From NCBI RefSeq assembly GCF_022179185.1, contig NZ_BPQJ01000010.1, forward strand, positions 124,001 to 188,000: a stretch of DNA of 64,000 nucleotides, written 5' to 3'. Within the stretch, counting starts at the first letter, position 1. Each line of letters begins with the position of its first letter. Position numbers and translations under genes: made by a program. The notes beneath the pieces are model-generated. The model was not told the origin of the DNA and did no database searches. It worked only from the letters and a program-made list of their open reading frames with translations. Shown here one piece after another: positions 25,897-33,769 of this stretch. The DNA comes from Methylobacterium frigidaeris. GTDB lineage: Bacteria > Pseudomonadota > Alphaproteobacteria > Rhizobiales > Beijerinckiaceae.

Positions 25897-28185
25897 TCAG
25901 GCGATCTGACGGTCGTCGCCGGCTCCGCCCGAGGACGCTTGCGGCCGGACCCAGCGCCGCAGGGCGGTGCGGTTCAGCCGCACCCGCAGGAAGATGGTTC
26001 CCCGGCAGCCCTCCCATAGGGACGGCGGCAGCACGGCCCCGCCGTCGGTCCAGCGCCAAATCGCATCGTCGCTGCTCTCGACTGCGTGGAAGCCCTCCGC
26101 CAGGCGCGCGTCGTCGAGCGCGATGGTCCGGGCGCCGGTCAGCCCGTCGTCGATCGCGAGGGCGCCCAGCAGCACGCCCAGCCGACGGAAGTCCCCGGAC
26201 TCCGCCTCGACATGGGCCGGCACGCTGGAACTCGAGACGAGGCGGACCTCGCGCGCCTCTGCGGACAGGACGAAGCGGGCGGTGAGATCGACGATGTCGG
26301 GGCGGATCATCTGCCCGTCGGCCACGAGGTGCAGGTCGGTCATCGGGACGTCGACGAGCGTCCAGCCGGACGCCTCGGCCCGTTCGCGCAGGCGGGCGCG
26401 GGCGAACTCGACCAGGGGGCCGGCCTCGTGGAGGGGCCGGCAGAACGCGGCTGCGGTACGGTCGGCGGGGATGTCGGGCCCGAGCGCCAGGTCGACGGTC
26501 TGCGCCTCGGCGAAGAAGGCGCGATTGCCCCTGTCGAGGTAGCTCTCGGCGGGCAGGCCCTCGGCGAGGAGGATGTCGTGGCTGTCGAGCTCGACGTGCC
26601 AGTAGGTGACGCGCTCGAGCGGCTCCTGCGCGAGGGTGGTGCCGTTGACGAGGTGGATGGCCGGGACGAGCACCTCGCCCACGAGGTCGAGGCAGAGGGC
26701 ATGGGCGGGGGAGACCCGGAGGTCGCGGGCGGGGCGGTCGTCGGCGAAGGCGTGGGCGGCGATGCGCACGGGCATGAGGTCGGGGCGGCCCTGGCAAAGG
26801 ACGGTGCGGTGACCGGTCCAGCGAATGGGGCGGTGGGCGCCCGAGGCGGTGACGGCGAGGTCGCCCACCATGAGGTCCTCGACGGCGACCTCGCCCCGCA
26901 CCGTGCGGATGCGGGTGCCGGCGGCGAAGCAGACCGCATGGGCCGCGAAGACGTCCTGAGAGCTGTTCGTGTCGTTGGCGACGAGGTTGGTGGCGGTGCT
27001 CTGGAAGACGACGCGCGAGCCGTCGCCCGAGATCGAGGGGGTGTTGCTGCTGCCGCTGCTGGTCGGTGTTCCGTCGCTCGCGACGGAGACGCGGGTGATG
27101 GTGCCGGTGGTCAGGTCCTTGACGAAGACGTCCAGTGCATTGTTCGTGTCGCCGCTGACGAGATTGCCGGATACACTGTGGAAGGCGACGCGGCTGCCAT
27201 CGGCCGAGATCGAGGGGTTGCCGCTGTTACCGCTACTGGTCGGTGTTCCGTCGCTGGCGGTGTTGACGCGGGTGATGGTGCCGGTGCTCAGGTCCTTGAC
27301 GAAGATGTCCTGTACATTGTTCGTGTCGCCGCTGACGAGATTGCTGGCGGTGCTGGCAAAGGCGACGTAGCGGCCGTCGGCCGAGATCGAGGGGTTGCCG
27401 CTGTTACCGCCGGAGGCCTGCGTGCCGTCGCTGGCGGTGTTGACGCGGGCGATGACACCGGTGCTCAGGTCCTTGACGAAGACGTCGGGGGCATTGTTCG
27501 TGTCGCCACTGACGAGATTGCGAGCGGTGCTGGCAAAGGCGACGTAGCGGCCGTCGGTCGAGATCGAGACGCCGTTGCTGTTACCGCCGGAGGCCTGCGT
27601 GCCGTCGCTGGCGGTGTTGACGCGGGCGATGACGCCGGTGCTCAGGTCCTTGACGAAGACGTCCTGTAGATTGTTCGTGTCGCCGCTGACGAGATTGCTG
27701 GCGTTGCTGGCAAAGGCGACGTAGCGGCCGTCGGCCGAGATCGAGGGATTGTTGCTGTTACCGGAGGCCTGCGTGCCGTCGCTGGCGGTGTTGACGAGGG
27801 CGATGGTGCCGGTGGCCAGGTCCTTGACGAAGATGTCGGCGATATTGTTCGTGTCGCCGCTGACGAGATTGCTGGCGCGGCTGGTGAAGGCGACGTAGCG
27901 GCCGTCGGCTGAGATCGAGGGGGAGGCGCTGTCACCGCCGTTGCTGGTCGGTGTTCCGTCGCTCGCGACGGAGACGCGGGTGATGGTGCCGGTGCTCAGG
28001 TCCTTGACGAAGACGTCCTGTGCGTTGTTCGTGTCGCCGCTGACGAGATTGCTGGCCTCGCTCGTAAACACAACGTAGCGACCGTCGGCCGAGATCTGAG
28101 ATACACCCGTCGAGTTGGTGAAGCTCAATCCGTTGCCTTGTGTCCCGTCGGCGGCCGTTGAAACGCGCGTGGTCGTCATCGTCAT
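25897..28185 (-). CDS. repeat protein (PD40/beta-propeller-like) with C-terminal Hint domain
   Basis: 762-residue protein. Residues 31-413 are seven tandem units of 58-60 residues, each with ISADGRYVAF, ASNLVSGDTNN, DVFVKDLSTG and TASDGT; this resembles TolB-type PD40 propeller repeats. After the last unit comes a Hint (hedgehog/intein) domain of the Hint_2 type: AVCFAAGTRIRTVRGEVAVE with Cys419 as the likely nucleophile, VEDLMVGDLAVT, HRPIRWTGHR, VSPAHALCLD and LDSHDILLAEGLPAESYLD. Such modules are common in alphaproteobacterial exported proteins and are presumed to cut themselves. No classical signal peptide, so type I-like secretion is likely. The last ~180 residues are unassigned. ATG 28179 is an alternative start. 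Confidence 0.8.
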   Translation of the reverse strand: MTMTTTRVSTAADGTQGNGLSFTNSTGVSQISADGRYVVFTSEASNLVSGDTNNAQDVFVKDLSTGTITRVSVASDGTPTSNGGDSASPSISADGRYVAFTSRASNLVSGDTNNIADIFVKDLATGTIALVNTASDGTQASGNSNNPSISADGRYVAFASNASNLVSGDTNNLQDVFVKDLSTGVIARVNTASDGTQASGGNSNGVSISTDGRYVAFASTARNLVSGDTNNAPDVFVKDLSTGVIARVNTASDGTQASGGNSGNPSISADGRYVAFASTASNLVSGDTNNVQDIFVKDLSTGTITRVNTASDGTPTSSGNSGNPSISADGSRVAFHSVSGNLVSGDTNNALDVFVKDLTTGTITRVSVASDGTPTSSGSSNTPSISGDGSRVVFQSTATNLVANDTNSSQDVFAAHAVCFAAGTRIRTVRGEVAVEDLMVGDLAVTASGAHRPIRWTGHRTVLCQGRPDLMPVRIAAHAFADDRPARDLRVSPAHALCLDLVGEVLVPAIHLVNGTTLAQEPLERVTYWHVELDSHDILLAEGLPAESYLDRGNRAFFAEAQTVDLALGPDIPADRTAAAFCRPLHEAGPLVEFARARLRERAEASGWTLVDVPMTDLHLVADGQMIRPDIVDLTARFVLSAEAREVRLVSSSSVPAHVEAESGDFRRLGVLLGALAIDDGLTGARTIALDDARLAEGFHAVESSDDAIWRWTDGGAVLPPSLWEGCRGTIFLRVRLNRTALRRWVRPQASSGGAGDDRQIA
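26949..28095 (-). repeat. seven in-frame tandem repeats of about 177 bp
   Basis: DNA-level tandem array encoding the ISADGRYVAF units. Neighbouring units share long identical stretches (for example GTCGCCGCTGACGAGATTGC recurs), with variation concentrated at the ASGGNSGNP-type segment. The period is a multiple of three, so gain or loss of units would keep the frame. Confidence 0.85.
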
Positions 28186-28789
28186 GCCCTGCTTGGAAGC
28201 GCTGGTTGGGACGTCAGCATTCCGTAACGGCAGGCCTAGCGCGGCGGACTTGATGAAGGAACGGTTAAGGCGGCGCTCGCGACGTCAATTGCGAAGGCTG
28301 CGCTGTTTCAGCAACAATTCAGCAACATACAAGTCCTCCGACCACGCGGGATTGCCTGGCCATATGGCTCGAAGGTTGACGCACGCGCTCGGACGTCGAG
28401 ATTCAAGAATCCGGAAGAATTCGATTAGAATTCCATGGCTCTCCTCCCAACAGGCACTTCAGTTTCAGCAATAGCATATTGCAGGCCTGGAGGCCTCGGG
28501 ATCCCCTCATCGGCTTCCGGAGGGTGCGATCGACGGCGAGTGCAGGGTGGCGATCGCCGCGAAGCGGAATGTCGGCTTTCGGGCGATCCCGAGGCGGAGG
28601 CATCTCGGCGGAACTCGAAAGAGCCTGGCCGAAGCGAACAGGCTCATCGAACGGGTTCCTGGCGTCTCGTACTGCCCTCACCGCATCGACCGGCCAATCC
28701 CGGACGGGTCCGATCCCCTCTCCCGTGCAGGAGAAGGGATCGCGCGCCTGCGACGGCAGGGCAACTCGGTCACAGGCGGCGCGGGCGTC
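28186..28789. other. 604-bp non-coding region
   Basis: No gene is recognisable on either strand. The part 28290-28480 is AT-richer than its surroundings and includes a dyad GAATTC-GATTA-GAATTC (28417-28433). A hairpin with interrupted arms GATCCC-TCTCC / GGAGA-GGGATC lies at 28712-28741. The region probably holds the promoter of the Hint protein gene and the end of the DUF1127 transcript. Confidence 0.5.
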
Positions 28790-29122
28790 TCACGCCCCGC
28801 ACCCCCTCCCCTCTACCGCCCGCCCGTCCCGGGCGGCGAGGCGCACGCTCACGGCCGGCGGCGGGGGCTGACGCCGCGCGCGGCGTCGATGCACCAGGGG
28901 CACGGTCGGGTCGTGCCGGAAGGGCAGGTCGAGAACGCCGAGCACGTCGCTGCGGGTGAGGCCGATGTCTTTCAGCGCCCGGTCGTCGAGCTCGGCCAGG
29001 CGGTAGGCGGCGCGGCGGTGGGTCCACAGGATGACGATCCGGGCCACGATCTGCGCGGCCTTGCGGCCGGAGCCGAGCGCCAGCGAGAGGACACCGAAGA
29101 GGGGGGCGAAGCTGATCGTCAT
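28790..29122 (-). CDS. DUF1127 (YjiS-like) small protein
   Basis: 110-residue protein whose core is a DUF1127 motif: WTHRRAAYRLAELDDRALKD then IGLTRSDVLGVLDLPFRHDP. DUF1127 proteins are small, arginine-rich and linked in alphaproteobacteria to RNA binding, phosphate/carbon metabolism and stress. The first ~35 residues (SFAPLFGVLSLALGSG) are hydrophobic. ATG 29122 has a CGGAG site; the upstream frame to 29239 is not conserved. The C-terminal tail is proline/arginine-rich and may extend past the true functional end. The gene is divergent from a LysR regulator with a 146-bp shared region, a typical regulator-target arrangement. Confidence 0.78.
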   Translation of the reverse strand: MTISFAPLFGVLSLALGSGRKAAQIVARIVILWTHRRAAYRLAELDDRALKDIGLTRSDVLGVLDLPFRHDPTVPLVHRRRARRQPPPPAVSVRLAARDGRAVEGRGCGA

Positions 29123-29231
29123 CGTGGTCTCCGGCGGGAGCTGTCGGCGAACCTCGTCATGCGCCGGCCATCGCTCTTCCGCTGCGTCGTCATAGCCCCG
29201 CTTGGCCGATGCGTTGAGCGAATGATTGAGA

Positions 29232-29245
29232 TGTGTCACATCACA
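29232..29245. promoter_or_regulatory. candidate LysR-type site between DUF1127 and lysR
   Basis: A dyad TGTG-N6-CACA (29232-29245) overlaps a T-N11-A pattern in the shared region, 23 bp before the LysR start. LysR regulators usually bind such partial dyads and control a divergent gene. Confidence 0.4.
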
Positions 29246-29268
29246 CGGATTGATGACGGAGCGGCCCG

Positions 29269-30159
29269 TTGCATCCCCTCGACATCGACCAGCTTCGGAC
29301 CCTGGTGGCGATCGCCGAGAGCGGCTCGTTCACCCGCGCGGCGGAAACCGTGCACAAGACGCAATCCGCCGTCTCGATGCAGATGAAACGGCTCGAGGAG
29401 CGGATCGGGCGCGAGATCTTCGCCAAGTCCGGCCGCGGGGTGCGGCTGACCGACGACGGCGAGCGCCTGCTCGATTATGCCCGGCGCATCGTGCGGCTGC
29501 AGACCGAGTGCCTGGCGACCTTCGACGAGGGCGACCTCGCCGGGCGGGTGCGCCTCGGCCTGCCGGACGACTACGTCGACCGCTACCTGCCGGAGATCCT
29601 CGGGCGCTTCGCCCGGACTCATCCCCGGGCCGAGGTCACGGTGATCTGCGAGCCCACCGACATGCTGGCCGAGCGGATCGCCGACGGCGACATCGACCTC
29701 GCCATCGTGACGGAAGCCAAAGGTTCCACGAAGGAGAAGGGACGGCGGACCATCGAGACGATCCGCACCGAAGCCCTGCTCTGGGTCACGTCGAGCCGCC
29801 ACGCCGTCCATACCGAGCAGCCGGTGCCCCTCGCCCTCGGGCGGCCGGCCTGCAACTGGCGCCGGGTCGCGATCGAAGCGCTGGAGCGCGGCGGGCGCCA
29901 GAGCCGGATCCTGTTCGTGAGCTGGAACTCGACTGCGGTCGGCGCCGCGGTGCTGGCGGGGCTCGCCGTCTCGGTGCTGCCCGAGAGCGCGCTGCGCCCC
30001 GGCATGCGGGTGCTCGGGCCGCAGGAGGGCTTCGCGGCCCTGCCGGCCTGCCGCATCGGCCTGATGCGCCACCGCTCGGACGAGCCCAACCCGCTGGCCG
30101 ACATCCTGGCCGGGCAGATCCGGCAATGCCTGGACAATCTCGGGCTGGCGGCGGAGTGA
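29269..30159 (+). CDS. LysR-family transcriptional regulator
   Basis: 296-residue LysR regulator. The N-terminal winged helix reads DIDQLRTLVAIAESGSFTRA, AETVHKTQSAVSMQMKRLEE and GRGVRLTDDGERLLDYARRI; the KTQSAVSMQMKRLEE helix is that of the LrhA/LsrB-like group. The effector domain follows from VRLGLPDDYVDRYLPEILGR with DIDLAIVTE and LAGLAVSVLPES. Start is a TTG at 29269, needed to include the full HTH; an ATG alternative would cut it. The obvious target is the divergent DUF1127 gene. Effector unknown. Confidence 0.88.
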   Translation: MHPLDIDQLRTLVAIAESGSFTRAAETVHKTQSAVSMQMKRLEERIGREIFAKSGRGVRLTDDGERLLDYARRIVRLQTECLATFDEGDLAGRVRLGLPDDYVDRYLPEILGRFARTHPRAEVTVICEPTDMLAERIADGDIDLAIVTEAKGSTKEKGRRTIETIRTEALLWVTSSRHAVHTEQPVPLALGRPACNWRRVAIEALERGGRQSRILFVSWNSTAVGAAVLAGLAVSVLPESALRPGMRVLGPQEGFAALPACRIGLMRHRSDEPNPLADILAGQIRQCLDNLGLAAE

Positions 30160-30235
30160 TACCGCCGCGCCTTCGATCGGACGCGTTCGAAGGTGCAAGG
30201 CAAGCCCGAACGGGCGCCGGCGCTGATGCGCCGGT

Positions 30236-30267
30236 CGCCTTCGCATCGACGCGTCGAGGCGAAGGCG
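30236..30267. terminator. bidirectional terminator-like palindrome
   Basis: A 32-bp dyad with one mismatch: outer arms CGCCTTCGC (30236-30244) / GCGAAGGCG (30259-30267) and an inner perfect TCGACGCGTCGA. It lies between converging lysR and the Flp pilin gene and could end both transcripts. Confidence 0.6.
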
Positions 30268-30295
30268 CGAGGGTATGACGGGCCGGAGACCGGCC

Positions 30296-30490
30296 TCAGT
30301 TGAAGGCGGCGGCGACCCGGTTGCTGAGATTGCCGTACAAGCCACCGGCGGCGCTACCGTAGACGGCGAGCGCGCTCGTCAGCGCGAGGAAGATCAACGT
30401 CGCGATCAGCGCGTACTCGATTGCCGTTGCGCCGGATTGCTCATGCCGGAAGCGCCGGAGCGCCCCCGTCAGCCGCGATCTGCCACGCAC
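30296..30490 (-). CDS. Flp/Fap-type pilin (type IVb)
   Basis: 64-residue pilin precursor. A basic leader (MRGRSRLTGALRRFRHEQSG) precedes the Flp signature ATAIEYALIATLIFLALTSA, with the conserved Glu-Tyr after the prepilin peptidase site G-A. The rest is a short hydrophilic tail with GNLSNRVAAAFN. Start is GTG 30490. Flp pilins normally sit in tad/cpa loci with prepilin peptidase and secretion ATPase genes, but none occur here, so this is an orphan copy that would depend on a tad system elsewhere. Well-formed and intact. Confidence 0.85.
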   Translation of the reverse strand: MRGRSRLTGALRRFRHEQSGATAIEYALIATLIFLALTSALAVYGSAAGGLYGNLSNRVAAAFN

Positions 30491-30766
30491 GTCGAGTTCT
30501 CCCGGTCCGCCGCACCCGACAGTAAGACGGACATCCTCACCGGGAGTTAATGCGACGCCGGAATCGCCGTCCCTGGGCGGGCGCAGCCCTCCTGACTCGC
30601 CGGATGCGACAGAATCCGCTCATGAGGCTGCGACGGTCTTTCCGCGCCGCGCGAGGCTATCCGACGCAAGCAAGAGGCGCTGCTCCCCTGATCGGATGAA
30701 GGGAGCAGCGCCCTGACCGTGTCCCCGGACGATTCTCGGATCCCGCGCGGCGGGACGGAGCCTGCC

Positions 30767-31027
30767 TCAGGCCTTGCCGGTCTCCTTGCGCAGGGCGTCG
30801 ATGCGCTGCGAGGCCTCGGCCTTGTCGAGGTCGGGATCGAAGGCGTCCTCGTCCTTGGCCTGCTCGGCCAGGGTCTTGAGGTAGGAGGCCTGCGCCCCGG
30901 TCATCGGCTCGGAGCCGGTGGTCCAGTCCTTCGGATCCTTGATGCGGTTCGAGGTGTCCTTCGGGTCCTGCTTCGGGTTCTCGGTCTCGGCCTTCTGGGT
31001 TTCGGCCTGCTTGGTCTTGGCGCTCAT
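30767..31027 (-). CDS. DUF3072-family small hydrophilic protein
   Basis: 86-residue protein, highly charged (KTKQAETQKAETENPKQDPK), with the DUF3072 signature EPMTGAQASYLKTLAEQAKD and LDKAEASQRIDALRKETGKA. The function of the family is unknown; the C-terminal motif resembles a helical segment often found in alphaproteobacterial and actinobacterial stress-related small proteins. ATG 31027 starts the conserved part; the frame stays open to 31213. It follows ilvE on the same strand but a strong hairpin separates them. Confidence 0.75.
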   Translation of the reverse strand: MSAKTKQAETQKAETENPKQDPKDTSNRIKDPKDWTTGSEPMTGAQASYLKTLAEQAKDEDAFDPDLDKAEASQRIDALRKETGKA

Positions 31028-31163
31028 GAGGGCTCCCCATGTTCTCTGAATGTTCCAGCCAGACAACGGGCAAGCCCCGGCTCGCGTTCCCGGCCCGACC
31101 GCCGCAGGCGTGGCTTGTCCCCGCAAAACACGAAGCCCCGCCGCCGACCAGGACCGAGGACGG

Positions 31164-31199
31164 CGAAGGCCCCGGGCGGTTTCCCGCCCGGGGCCTTCG
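31164..31199 (-). terminator. strong hairpin downstream of ilvE
   Basis: Perfect 16-bp stem, CGAAGGCCCCGGGCGG (31164-31179) with its complement at 31184-31199, and a 4-nt TTTC loop. Located 50 bp past the ilvE stop, before the DUF3072 gene. Confidence 0.7.
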
Positions 31200-31249
31200 G
31201 TCCACGCGATCATCAGAGGTTCAAGCCGCCTCGATGCAGGTGGCCGTGT

Positions 31250-32137
31250 TCAGGCCGCCTTGGCCCGCGGCTGCACCTCGGCGGCGTAGTCGTCCATCAG
31301 GGTCGCGGTCATCGCGGCCGGGGTGAAGCGGTACTGGGCGATCTCCGAGACCGGGGTGACCTCGGCGGCCGAGCCGGTGATGAAGCACTCGGAGAAACCC
31401 GCCATCTCCTCGGGGCGGATGCGCCGCTCGACCACCTCGTAGCCGCGCCGCCGCGCCAGCTCGATCACGGTCTGGCGGGTGATGCCGTTGAGGAAGCGGT
31501 CGGCCGCCGGGGTGTGGATCACCCCGTCCTTGATGAAGAACACGTTGGCGCCGGTGCACTCGGCGACGTTGTCCTCCCAGTCGAGCATCAGGGCGTCGGC
31601 GTAGCCCTTGTTCTCGGCCCGGTGCTTGGAGATCGTGCAGATCATGTACAGGCCCGCCGCCTTCGAGGCCGACGGCGCGGTGCGGGGATCGGGCCGGCGG
31701 TACTCCGCGAGGTCGAGCCGGATGCCCTTCATCTTGGTCGCCGGGTCGAAGTAGCTCGGCCACTCCCACGCCGCGATGGCGAGATGGATCGTGTTGTGTT
31801 GCGCCGAGACGCCCATCATCTCCGAGCCGCGCCAGGCGACCGGGCGGAGATACGCGTCCTGCAGGCCGCTCTCCTTCAGCACCAGCCGCTTGGCGGCGTC
31901 GATCTCGGCCACCGAGTACGGGACCTCGAAGTCGAGGAGCTCGGCCGAGCGGCGCAGGCGCTGCGAATGCTCGGTGCACTTGAAGATCTGGCCGCCATAG
32001 GCGCGCTCGCCCTCGAACACGCAGGAGCCGTAGTGCAGGCCGTGGCTGAGTACGTGAATCTTCGCGTCCGCCCACGGCACCATGCGGCCGTCGAACCAGA
32101 TGTGGCCTTCACGCTGGTCGAAGGGAATGACGGACAT
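31250..32137 (-). CDS. ilvE: branched-chain amino acid aminotransferase
   Basis: 295-residue class IV PLP aminotransferase, the last step of Leu/Ile/Val synthesis. Diagnostic blocks are HGLHYGSCVFEGERAYGG, the PLP-lysine region in NTIHLAIAAWEWPSYF through SKAAGLYMICTISKHRAENK, then DALMLDWEDNVAECTGANVF and GSAAEVTPVSEI. The length is exactly that of alphaproteobacterial BCATs. ATG 32137 opens MSVIPFDQREGHIWFDG, the expected start. It is divergent from a MarR-response regulator-kinase operon with operator-like sequence between them. That arrangement suggests the regulators may also affect ilvE. Confidence 0.93.
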   Translation of the reverse strand: MSVIPFDQREGHIWFDGRMVPWADAKIHVLSHGLHYGSCVFEGERAYGGQIFKCTEHSQRLRRSAELLDFEVPYSVAEIDAAKRLVLKESGLQDAYLRPVAWRGSEMMGVSAQHNTIHLAIAAWEWPSYFDPATKMKGIRLDLAEYRRPDPRTAPSASKAAGLYMICTISKHRAENKGYADALMLDWEDNVAECTGANVFFIKDGVIHTPAADRFLNGITRQTVIELARRRGYEVVERRIRPEEMAGFSECFITGSAAEVTPVSEIAQYRFTPAAMTATLMDDYAAEVQPRAKAA

Positions 32138-32237
32138 GACGATGATCCTCGTATGCGTTCGTTTCCGCCTGGCTGGTTCTCGCGCAACGTTCGTGCTTGA
32201 GCGGGGCGCGGGGCGTACGTTCGTTTCGCCGGCGGGG

Positions 32238-32283
32238 TTGACGGGTATCAATGGGGCTGAGATATGTCAACAAGACTGACATA
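32238..32283 (+). promoter_or_regulatory. marR operon promoter with MarR-type dyad operator
   Basis: TTGACG (32238-32243) is followed 17 bp later by a -10-like GATATG (32261-32266). Overlapping it is a perfect dyad, TATGTCA (32263-32269) / TGACATA (32277-32283) with a 7-bp spacer. A 21-bp palindrome over the -10 element is what a MarR-family autorepressor normally binds. It lies 47 bp before the marR start and 126 bp before divergent ilvE. Confidence 0.65.
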
Positions 32284-32330
32284 AATGACGAGGGCCCTCG
32301 AAGGCCCGGTCTCGCGAAGAGGTGCGACCC

Positions 32331-32957
32331 GTGACCCAGGCCGCCCGGACCCGTCCGGCCCCCATCCCGGACGCCGCCAACGAGGACCTGCCGGAGGTAG
32401 GCTACTCCCCGGACAGGCCCGCGCAAGATACCTCCGGACAAGACCTCTCCGAAGACCAGCCCTCCGGTGCGGGCGAAGCGCCGGCCTACGACCTGATCGA
32501 GCTCCTGTTCTTCGCCTATCGCGACTTCGTCGCCGATCCGGACCGGATCCTGGCCGAGTACGGCTTCGGCCGCGCCCATCACCGGGTGCTGCACTTCGTC
32601 GACCGCCATCCCGGCCTCACCATCGCCGAACTCCTGGATATCCTGCGGATCACCAAGCAGAGCCTCAACCGGGTGCTGAAGGAATTGATCGAGCAGGGCT
32701 ACATCGCGCAGCGGACGGGCACGAGCGACCGCCGCCACCGCCTCCTCACCTGCACGCCCGAGGGGCGGCAGCTCGCCCAGCGCCTCGCAGGGGTCCAGGG
32801 CCGGCGGGTCCGCCGGGCGCTGGCCGAGGCCGGCCCGGCGCTCCGGGAGCCGGCGAGCCGGTTCCTGCTCGCCATGATCGAGCCGGAGGAGCGCGCGGCG
32901 GTGAGCCGGCTCATCGCCGGTGGCGATCCGACGGCCGGGACCGGGAGCCGCTCGTGA
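32331..32957 (+). CDS. MarR-family transcriptional regulator
   Basis: 208-residue regulator with a ~55-residue disordered N-terminal extension (proline, aspartate and glutamine rich) before the winged helix: ELLFFAYRDFVADPDRILAE, RAHHRVLHFVDRHPGLTIAE, LLDILRITKQSLNRVLKELI and the wing QRTGTSDRRHRLLTCTPEG. GTG 32331 is preferred since GAAGAGG lies 8 bp before; an in-frame GTG at 32322 adds 3 residues. It overlaps the response regulator start by 4 bp. MarR-OmpR-EnvZ-like operons divergent from ilvE recur in alphaproteobacteria (family knowledge, not searched here). Ligand unknown. Confidence 0.85.
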   Translation: MTQAARTRPAPIPDAANEDLPEVGYSPDRPAQDTSGQDLSEDQPSGAGEAPAYDLIELLFFAYRDFVADPDRILAEYGFGRAHHRVLHFVDRHPGLTIAELLDILRITKQSLNRVLKELIEQGYIAQRTGTSDRRHRLLTCTPEGRQLAQRLAGVQGRRVRRALAEAGPALREPASRFLLAMIEPEERAAVSRLIAGGDPTAGTGSRS

Positions 32958-33685
32958 GCGCCGGCCCCGCCCTCAGCCCCCGCGCCGAACTCCCCGACCA
33001 CGCCCCCCACATCCTGGTGGTCGACGACGACCGCCGCCTGCGCGACCTGCTGGCGCGCTTCCTCGGCGAGAACGGCTACCGCGTCACGGCCGCCGCGAGC
33101 GCCGCCGAGGCCCGGGCACGCGGGCGCAGCCTCGTCTTCGACGCGGTGGTGCTCGACGTGATGATGCCGGGCGAGACCGGCTTCGACTATGCCCGCCAGA
33201 TCCGCCTGACCTCGCAGGTCCCGATCCTGATGCTCACCGCCCGCTCGAACCCGAACGACCGGGTCACCGGGCTCGAGATCGGCGCCGACGACTACCTCCC
33301 GAAGCCCTTCGAGCCGCGGGAGCTGATCCTGCGCCTCAACAACATCCTGCGCCGCAGCGCCCGCGGGCCCGCCGACGGCGCGGCCGCCCCCCTCGACGCG
33401 GTGCGCTTCGGGCCGTTCCAGTTCCGGATTGAGCGCGGCGAACTCACCCGCGACGACGAGGCGATCCGCCTCTCCGAGCGCGAGCGCGAGATCCTGACCA
33501 TCCTGGCGCTCGCGCGCGGCGGCAATGTCGAGCGCGAGGCGCTGACCGGCACCAACGGAGCCGCCAACGAGCGCACCGTCGACGTGCAGATGAACCGCCT
33601 GCGCCGGCGCATCGAGGACGACCCGGCCAACCCGCGCTACGTGCAGACCGTGCGCGGCGTCGGTTACCGGCTGGTCCTGGACTGA
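32954..33685 (+). CDS. OmpR-family response regulator
   Basis: 243-residue regulator. Receiver: acidic pocket in ILVVDDDRRLRDLL, phospho-acceptor Asp68 in AVVLDVMMPGE, Lys in DDYLPKPFEP. Winged helix: IRLSEREREILTILA, TVDVQMNRLRRRIEDDP and VQTVRGVGYRLVLD. GTG 32954 overlaps the marR stop (GTGA). It is coupled to the EnvZ-like kinase downstream, though 84 bp containing a 26-bp perfect palindrome lie between them. Targets unknown; osmotic or envelope control is typical of OmpR/EnvZ-like pairs. Confidence 0.92.
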   Translation: MSAGPALSPRAELPDHAPHILVVDDDRRLRDLLARFLGENGYRVTAAASAAEARARGRSLVFDAVVLDVMMPGETGFDYARQIRLTSQVPILMLTARSNPNDRVTGLEIGADDYLPKPFEPRELILRLNNILRRSARGPADGAAAPLDAVRFGPFQFRIERGELTRDDEAIRLSEREREILTILALARGGNVEREALTGTNGAANERTVDVQMNRLRRRIEDDPANPRYVQTVRGVGYRLVLD

Positions 33686-33689
33686 GGCG

Positions 33690-33715
33690 ACCGGCGTTGG
33701 CGCGCCAACGCCGGT
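33690..33715. repeat. 26-bp perfect palindrome between regulator and kinase genes
   Basis: Each half is 13 bp (ACCGGCGTTGGCG at 33690-33702 and its complement at 33703-33715), with no spacer. A second small hairpin (CGGCA-TTCT-TGCCG) lies just after it, near 33720-33733. The element is 4 bp after the regulator stop and 54 bp before the TTG start of the kinase. It could be an attenuator, RNA processing site or protein-binding site that sets the regulator:kinase ratio. Confidence 0.7.
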
Positions 33716-33769
33716 CTGCCGGCATTCTTGCCGTGTCGCAGGTTTTGATCGCAAAACCGGAGGCCACTT

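Noticed and set aside
26949..28095. Regularly spaced repeats that could suggest a CRISPR array
   Set aside because: Period is about 177 bp, in frame, and encodes a repeated protein motif; spacers and short repeats are absent.
28403..28681. 92-codon minus-strand frame in the 604-bp gap
   Set aside because: No family features, no ribosome-binding site, and composition changes inside the frame; treated as non-coding.
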